Positions 6,029-10,160 of a DNA stretch of 10,160 bases are shown piece after piece. Below the pieces are notes generated by a model. The model saw only the letters and a list, made by a program, of their open reading frames with translations. It was not told where the DNA came from and searched no databases. A program made the translations under genes and the position numbers. Within the stretch, counting starts at the first letter, position 1. The number at the start of each line of letters is the position of its first letter. This DNA comes from JAVKBW01 sp964352715 (GTDB lineage: Bacteria > Pseudomonadota > Alphaproteobacteria > UBA8366 > Aestuariispiraceae): positions 1 to 10,160 of the forward strand of contig CAYGSU010000097.1 in NCBI GenBank assembly GCA_964352715.1. The letters run 5' to 3'.

Positions 6029-6550
6029 TTGACCGGACGGGTACGCATACTGGGGCTCGACCCCGGTCTGGTTCATACCGGCTGGGGTGTTATCGATACC
6101 GATGGCGCGCGGCTTTCCTTTGTTGCTGCCGGCGCGATACATCCGCCGAAAACAGCGGCCTTGTCGGAACGCCTGAAAGCGCTGCATGACGGGTTGGCGG
6201 AAATTCTGCGGCAATTCAGCCCGGATGAAGCGGCGGTCGAGGAAACCTTTTTGAACAAGAATCCGGGCTCGACGCTGAAGCTGGGGCAGGCGCGTGGTGT
6301 TGTGCTGCTGACGCCGGCCTTGTTCGGTCTGGCGGTGGCGGAATATTCGGCGAAAAGCGTAAAGCAATCGGTGGTCGGCACCGGCGGGGCGGCGAAGGAA
6401 CAGGTTCAGATGATGGTCAAGACGCTGCTGCCGGGCTGTGACGTGCGCAATGCCGATGCCGCCGATGCGCTGGCCGTTGCGATTTGTCACGGACACCGCG
6501 CCGGCACGCAGCGCAAATGGGCCGGTTCGGCTGCGGCGGGCTACGCATGA
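6029..6550 (+). CDS. ruvC: Crossover junction endodeoxyribonuclease RuvC
   Basis: RuvC resolves Holliday junctions by symmetric nicking together with RuvAB during recombinational repair. The 173-residue product has the RNase H-like fold and all four catalytic acids: D11 in ILGLDPG, E71 in VEETF, and D143 and D146 in NADAADALAVAICH. The start is a TTG at 6029, chosen because AAAGGA (6015-6020) lies eight bases upstream and the reading MTGRVRILGLDPG gives the normal N-terminus. No nearby ATG does so. The stop overlaps the ruvA start as ATGA, so the two are likely translationally coupled. Thirty bases separate it from yebC. Confidence 0.96.
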   Translation: MTGRVRILGLDPGLVHTGWGVIDTDGARLSFVAAGAIHPPKTAALSERLKALHDGLAEILRQFSPDEAAVEETFLNKNPGSTLKLGQARGVVLLTPALFGLAVAEYSAKSVKQSVVGTGGAAKEQVQMMVKTLLPGCDVRNADAADALAVAICHGHRAGTQRKWAGSAAAGYA

Positions 6551-7176
6551 TCGGTCGCCTGAAGGGACTGGTTGACGAAACCGGCGAGGACTGGGCGCTG
6601 ATTGATGTCGGCGGTGTCGGCTATGTCGTGTTCTGCTCCGGACGCACCCTGGCGGCGCTGCCGGGTCGCGGACAGGCTACGGTGCTGGAAATCGAAACCC
6701 ATGTTAGGGAAGACCATTTTCATCTCTACGGGTTCGCTTCGCCATCGGAACGCGACTGGTTCAAGCTGCTGACAAGTGTGCAGGGGGTCGGCGCGAAAGT
6801 CGGCCTCGCCATCCTGACGGTTTTGGGGCCGGAACAACTGCTGCAGGCAATCGCCGCCGGTGACAAGGCGGCGGTGGCGCGGGCAAACGGCGTCGGTCCC
6901 AAACTGGCCGGGCGCGTCGTCAGCGAGTTGAAGGACAAGGTGGGCGGCATGGTTCTCGGCGGTGCGGCGCAGGCGATGGCGTCAGGTGGCGTTGCCGGAA
7001 GTACGGCGGCTGCTGCTGAAAGAGGCCCGGCCGATGAAGCGATTTCCGCATTGGTCAATCTGGGTTATGGGCGCAGCGAGGCATTCGGAGCAGTCGGCAA
7101 GGTGCTGCAGGACTCTGACGGCAAGGCCGATCTCGACACGCTGATCCGGCTTGGTCTTCGGGAGCTGTCGCCATGA
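6547..7176 (+). CDS. ruvA: Holliday junction branch migration protein RuvA
   Basis: RuvA binds the four-way junction as a tetramer and loads the RuvB motor. The 209 residues fit the family. The OB-fold domain (about 1-64) includes the acidic pin residues E55 and D56 in VREDHFHLYGF, at the same positions as in E. coli. Two helix-hairpin-helix motifs follow: SVQGVGAKVGLAIL (about 77-90) and ANGVGPKLAGRVVSELK (about 113-129). A Gly/Ala-rich flexible linker (about 133-158) leads to the C-terminal RuvB-binding domain, ending in LIRLGLRELSP. I chose the ATG at 6547, which makes an ATGA overlap with ruvC. An upstream in-frame start at 6484 would only add residues read from inside ruvC. The stop overlaps ruvB in the same way. 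Confidence 0.96.
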   Translation: MIGRLKGLVDETGEDWALIDVGGVGYVVFCSGRTLAALPGRGQATVLEIETHVREDHFHLYGFASPSERDWFKLLTSVQGVGAKVGLAILTVLGPEQLLQAIAAGDKAAVARANGVGPKLAGRVVSELKDKVGGMVLGGAAQAMASGGVAGSTAAAAERGPADEAISALVNLGYGRSEAFGAVGKVLQDSDGKADLDTLIRLGLRELSP

Positions 7177-8231
7177 CGATGCCGCCGGATGATTCTTTGG
7201 ACCGGGTGGTGGATTCGGCGCCTCAACGCGAGGATGCGGGCGAACAGTCGATCCGTCCCGTATCGCTGGACGATTTCATCGGCCAGACAGCGATGAAGCA
7301 AAACCTGACGGATTTCATCAAGGCGGCGAAGGCGCGCGGTGAAGCGCTGGACCATATCGTGTTTCACGGTCCGCCGGGCCTCGGCAAGACCACGCTGGCG
7401 CAGATCATTGCGCGTGAGCTGGGCGTCAACTTCCGGGCGACATCCGGTCCGGTGATCTCAAAAGCCGGCGACCTGGCCGCACTGCTGACCAATCTGGAAC
7501 CGCGCGATGTTCTGTTTATCGATGAAATCCATCGCCTCAACCCGGCGGTTGAGGAATTTCTGTATCCGGCGATGGAGGACTATCAGCTTGATCTGATGAT
7601 CGGTGAAGGGCCGGCCGCCCGGTCGGTGCGGATCGATCTGCCGCCGTTCACCCTTGTGTCGGCAACCACGCGGTATGGCCTGGTGACCCGGCCGCTGCGC
7701 GAACGCTTCGGCATCGAAATGCAGATGCAGTTCTATACCGAAGACGAACTGATGCAGATCGTCTCGCGCGGGTCACGGGTTCTGAAGATTGAGATCGCAG
7801 AGGACGGCGCGCGGGAAATCGCCCGCCGCAGCCGGGGCACGCCGCGCGTCGCCGGTCGGCTGCTGCGCCGGGTGCGGGATTTCGCCAATGTCGATTCCGT
7901 CACCGCCATCGATGCCGGTTTTGCGGATTCGGCCTTGCGCCGTCTGGATGTCGATGAACGCGGACTGGATGCGATGGACCGGCGGTATCTGGCCTGTATG
8001 GCCGACAACTACAATGGCGGTCCGGTCGGGGTCGAAACCATGGCAGCGGCGCTGGCCAGCGAACGCGACGTTCTGGAAGAGGTGGTTGAACCGTTCCTGT
8101 TGCAGCAGGGGTTGGTGCAGCGCACGCCGCGCGGCCGGGTTCTGGCGGTCAGCGGCTGGCGCTATATCGGGCGCGATGCGCCGTCGGACCTGAAGCAGCA
8201 GCTCGACATGCTGGCGGAGGGCGACGGATGA
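7173..8231 (+). CDS. ruvB: Holliday junction branch migration helicase RuvB
   Basis: RuvB is the hexameric AAA+ motor that drives branch migration with RuvA. The 352 residues are the usual length. Walker A is GPPGLGKT (66-73) and Walker B LFIDEIH (114-120). Sensor 1 is SATTR (163-167), and the likely arginine finger is R176 in RPLRERFG. Sensor 2 lies in RGTPRVAGRLLRRVRDF (221-237). The C-terminal winged-helix domain starts near 260 and ends with a GWR segment. Sensor 1 reads SATTRYG where enterobacteria have GATTRAG, and AGR replaces ANR; I take both as lineage variation rather than loss of function. It overlaps ruvA upstream and ybgC downstream by ATGA. No alphaproteobacterial LexA box (GTTC-N7-GTTC) was found upstream of yebC or ruvC. 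Confidence 0.97.
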   Translation: MTMPPDDSLDRVVDSAPQREDAGEQSIRPVSLDDFIGQTAMKQNLTDFIKAAKARGEALDHIVFHGPPGLGKTTLAQIIARELGVNFRATSGPVISKAGDLAALLTNLEPRDVLFIDEIHRLNPAVEEFLYPAMEDYQLDLMIGEGPAARSVRIDLPPFTLVSATTRYGLVTRPLRERFGIEMQMQFYTEDELMQIVSRGSRVLKIEIAEDGAREIARRSRGTPRVAGRLLRRVRDFANVDSVTAIDAGFADSALRRLDVDERGLDAMDRRYLACMADNYNGGPVGVETMAAALASERDVLEEVVEPFLLQQGLVQRTPRGRVLAVSGWRYIGRDAPSDLKQQLDMLAEGDG

Positions 8232-8668
8232 ACGCCAGGATTTTCAGTTTTCCCGTCAGGGTGTATTATGAGGATACGGATTCCGGTCGGATCGTGTATT
8301 ACGCCAATTACCTGAAATTCGCGGAACGGGCGCGCACCGAATTGCTGCGCGACAGCGGCTACGATCATGGCCGTCTGGCGCGTGAACACGGCATCGGTTT
8401 TGCTGTTCGCCATTGCGTGGTGGACTATCGTCAGCCGGCAGTGCTGGACGATGCGCTGGAGGTTCGCACCTCGGTCAGGGCGGTTGGCGGCGCATCGATG
8501 GATCTGCATCAGGAAGTCTGCCGGGACGGGAAGGTTCTGGCCGATCTCAAGGTAAAATTGGCAAGCATAGACGGGCAGGGGTCGCCACGGCGCATACCGG
8601 CCGAATTGCGGGCGGCGATGCAGCTTTTGTGCATCACCGCGGATAACGAAAACAACGAACGACAATAG
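8228..8668 (+). CDS. ybgC: YbgC-family acyl-CoA thioesterase (Tol-Pal associated)
   Basis: This is a hotdog-fold thioesterase, the conserved first gene of Tol-Pal clusters, thought to act on short or acyl-carrier-linked thioesters at the inner membrane face. Its exact role in Tol-Pal function is unsettled. The 146 residues include the family block VYYEDTD, then SGRIVYYANYLKFAERARTE. D18 sits at the catalytic Asp position in EDTD. The enterobacterial VYHA is VYYA here, so Tyr (Y25) replaces the His near the active site. Residues VDYRQPAVLDDALEVRT form the next part of the hotdog core. The ATG overlaps the ruvB stop (ATGA), and tolQ follows after 18 bases, so this gene joins the repair and envelope parts of the run. 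Confidence 0.93.
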   Translation: MNARIFSFPVRVYYEDTDSGRIVYYANYLKFAERARTELLRDSGYDHGRLAREHGIGFAVRHCVVDYRQPAVLDDALEVRTSVRAVGGASMDLHQEVCRDGKVLADLKVKLASIDGQGSPRRIPAELRAAMQLLCITADNENNERQ

Positions 8669-8686
8669 CAAGGATCGGGACTCGGA

Positions 8687-9403
8687 ATGGAACAGAGTGT
8701 AATCGACCTGGTGCAGCTTGGCGGCACCGAAGAAGCGCATTCGATGGCGATCTGGTCATTGTTCTGGCGCGCGGACTGGGTCGTCAAAATTGTGATGATT
8801 ATCCTCATTTTGCTGTCGGTTTGGTGCTGGGCGGTGATCTTCGACAAGATGATGCGCCTGTCGCGGCTGCGTCGTCTGGCGCAGAAGTTTGAAGATGCGT
8901 TCTGGTCTGGCGGCTCGCTGGATGACCTGTACGACCGCATCGGGCAAAACCCGGCGGACCCGATGACGGCTGTCTTCGCCTCGGCAATGCGCGAATGGCG
9001 ACGCTCGTCGAACGGTGTGCGCACCGGGTATGCGGGTCTGCAGCAGCGGATCGACCGGGTGATGCAGGTAACCGTCGGCCGTGAAATGGACAGGCTGGAG
9101 CGATATCTGCCGTTTCTCGCGTCGGTCGGGTCGAGCGCCCCGTTCATCGGTCTGTTCGGAACGGTCTGGGGCATCATGAACAGTTTCACGGCGATTGCCG
9201 CCACCAAGCAGACAAGCCTGGCGGTTGTTGCACCGGGTATCGCCGAAGCCCTGTTCGCCACCGCGCTGGGTCTGGTCGCGGCGATTCCCGCCACCATTGC
9301 CTACAACAAGATATCGACCGAAATGAACCGCTATGCCGGGCGCATCGACGCATTCGCGGCGGAGTTTTCGTCGATCATCTCGCGCCAGCTTGAATCGGAG
9401 TAG
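8687..9403 (+). CDS. tolQ: Tol-Pal system proton channel subunit TolQ
   Basis: TolQ is the MotA/TolQ/ExbB-family subunit that forms an inner-membrane proton channel with TolR and energises TolA for outer-membrane constriction at division. The 238-residue product shows three membrane segments: about 30-52 (WVVKIVMIILILLSVW), about 141-164 (LPFLASVGSSAPFIGLFGTV), and about 186-206 (AEALFATALGLVAAIPATIA). The cytoplasmic loop between the first two is rich in charged residues (about 53-138). Family signatures GSSAPFIGLFGTVWGIM and PGIAEALFATALGLVAAIP are intact. The start has AAGGA upstream. It lies 18 bases after ybgC and 5 bases before tolR. ExbB is the nearest alternative, but the ybgC/tolR/tolA context settles the call. 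Confidence 0.96.
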   Translation: MEQSVIDLVQLGGTEEAHSMAIWSLFWRADWVVKIVMIILILLSVWCWAVIFDKMMRLSRLRRLAQKFEDAFWSGGSLDDLYDRIGQNPADPMTAVFASAMREWRRSSNGVRTGYAGLQQRIDRVMQVTVGREMDRLERYLPFLASVGSSAPFIGLFGTVWGIMNSFTAIAATKQTSLAVVAPGIAEALFATALGLVAAIPATIAYNKISTEMNRYAGRIDAFAAEFSSIISRQLESE

Positions 9404-9408
9404 GCATT

Positions 9409-9873
9409 ATGGCCGGCAGCACATTTGACCACGGGTCGCGCGGACAGGGCGGCTATCGAAAGCGGCACAAGCCGATGTCGGACATCAACGTTACGCCGTT
9501 TGTCGATGTCATGCTGGTGCTGCTGATCGTTTTCATGGTAACCGCGCCGCTGCTGACCGTGGGCGTGCCGGTTGACCTGCCACAGACGAAGGCGGCGTCG
9601 ATCAACGACAGTGTCGAGCCCATCGTCCTGTCGGTGAATCGCAGCGGACAGATATTCCTGCAGGAAACACCGATTGAACTGGAAAACATCGGCCCGCGGC
9701 TGAATGCGATCCGCGAGGCGCGTGGCGTATCGGCCGACACCCTGCGGATTTACGTGCGCGGCGATCAGGCGATCGAATACGGCAAGGTGATGGAGGTGAT
9801 GGGTACCGTCAGCGCCGCCGGATTCAAGAAAGTCGCCCTGCTGGCGAAGCTGCCGGACGAACCGGCGAATTGA
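9409..9873 (+). CDS. tolR: Tol-Pal system protein TolR
   Basis: TolR is the ExbD/TolR-family partner of TolQ with one transmembrane helix and a periplasmic domain. The 154 residues begin with a basic cytoplasmic tail of about 22 residues (RKRHKPM). The membrane segment follows at about 29-50, where NVTPFVDVMLVLLIVF carries the proton-relay aspartate D33. The periplasmic domain (about 55-154) includes IYVRGDQAIEYGKVMEVM and ends in the family's AGFKKVALL segment. It is five bases from tolQ and 33 bases from tolA. ExbD is excluded mainly by the gene context. Confidence 0.95.
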   Translation: MAGSTFDHGSRGQGGYRKRHKPMSDINVTPFVDVMLVLLIVFMVTAPLLTVGVPVDLPQTKAASINDSVEPIVLSVNRSGQIFLQETPIELENIGPRLNAIREARGVSADTLRIYVRGDQAIEYGKVMEVMGTVSAAGFKKVALLAKLPDEPAN

Positions 9874-9906
9874 TGTCGGAACCATTGTAAGGCCTGGAAA
9901 ACATAT

Positions 9907-10160
9907 ATGCGCAAGGCTGTCTTCTTTTCGGTTTCCCTGCATGTCGGGATTGTCGCTGCGGCGATGATCACCCTGCCACGGCCGGAATACGACATGATTC
10001 AGCCGGCGAGTGTGATTGATGTCGAAGTACTGAGCGAAGCTGACCTGGAAGCCGAGGAGCCGCCGGAGCAGACCGCCGCGCTTACCGAAGAACCGCCTGA
10101 GCCGCCGCCAAAGGCAGAGCCGCCGCCCCCTCCGCCACCGCCGCCTGAACCGCCGCCGCC
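9907..10160 (+). CDS. tolA: TolA envelope protein, N-terminal part (runs off the window)
   Basis: TolA spans from the inner membrane toward the outer membrane and links the TolQR motor to TolB/Pal. Only 84 complete codons are present. A short basic start (MRK) is followed by one membrane segment at about 4-23, which contains the SxxxH pattern (S8 and H12) that in TolA/TonB proteins contacts the TolQ-type motor. A short periplasmic stretch (VIDVEVL) leads into an acidic, proline-rich region from about residue 51. It contains nine consecutive prolines at 72-80, then Glu, then more prolines to the window end. A possible ribosome binding site is GGAAA at 9896-9900. No frame problem is seen, and the truncation is only the window edge. 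Confidence 0.9.
   Translation, partial: MRKAVFFSVSLHVGIVAAAMITLPRPEYDMIQPASVIDVEVLSEADLEAEEPPEQTAALTEEPPEPPPKAEPPPPPPPPPEPPP

Noticed and set aside
6484..6546. Upstream start for ruvA
   Set aside because: The added residues come from within ruvC. The ATG at 6547 gives the exact family N-terminus and puts the acidic pin at E55/D56.
10054..10160. Proline-codon repeat as a tandem DNA repeat or sequencing artefact
   Set aside because: The codons vary (CCG, CCC, CCT, CCA) and the frame stays open. Proline-rich stretches are normal for alphaproteobacterial TolA.
1..10160. CRISPR array, insertion sequence, prophage, toxin-antitoxin or defence genes
   Set aside because: No regularly spaced repeats, transposase or integrase motifs, att-like duplications or compositional islands were seen. 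Apart from the zauP-like and Hpt genes, every sizeable gene belongs to a familiar housekeeping family.

Overview
The window looks like chromosomal core sequence from an alphaproteobacterium, most likely of the Rhodospirillales type. This is inferred from the GC-rich coding sequence, the YebC N-terminus (MAGHSKF rather than MAGHSKW), the zapA-6S RNA-ygfA order, and the run ruvC-ruvA-ruvB-ybgC-tolQ-tolR-tolA. A block of exactly 100 Ns at 4505-4604 shows that it comes from a draft scaffold. I see no mobile element, CRISPR array, tRNA or rRNA.

Left part (1-2381): a complete transketolase gene (tkt) is on the minus strand. A strong Shine-Dalgarno sequence behind it, at the very edge of the window, implies another co-directional gene just outside. 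A 345-base divergent intergenic region separates tkt from a plus-strand cell-division pair.

Middle-left (2382-4504): a short coiled-coil protein (ZauP/DUF4164-like) is followed three bases later by zapA. Next come a 6S RNA whose closing stem can be traced base by base, 5-formyltetrahydrofolate cyclo-ligase (ygfA), and a YmdB-type metallophosphoesterase. The last of these overlaps ygfA by ATGA and is cut by the assembly gap.

Middle (4505-5242): on the far side of the gap, a minus-strand gene encodes an orphan histidine-phosphotransfer (Hpt) protein, also cut by the gap. A 315-base divergent intergenic region follows, with two inverted repeats.

Right part (5243-10160): yebC, ruvC, ruvA, ruvB, ybgC, tolQ, tolR and the start of tolA run on the plus strand with gaps of at most 33 bases. 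ruvC/ruvA, ruvA/ruvB and ruvB/ybgC each overlap by ATGA. Holliday-junction processing genes therefore run directly into the Tol-Pal envelope-constriction genes. tolA runs off the end inside a proline-rich stretch.

Almost everything here is recognisable housekeeping content, and I do not see a clearly undescribed system. The points most worth a second look are the orphan Hpt protein at the gap, three GANTC sites clustered in front of the zauP-like/zapA pair, the inverted repeats upstream of yebC, and a nine-proline run in TolA about 4 kb downstream of yebC.
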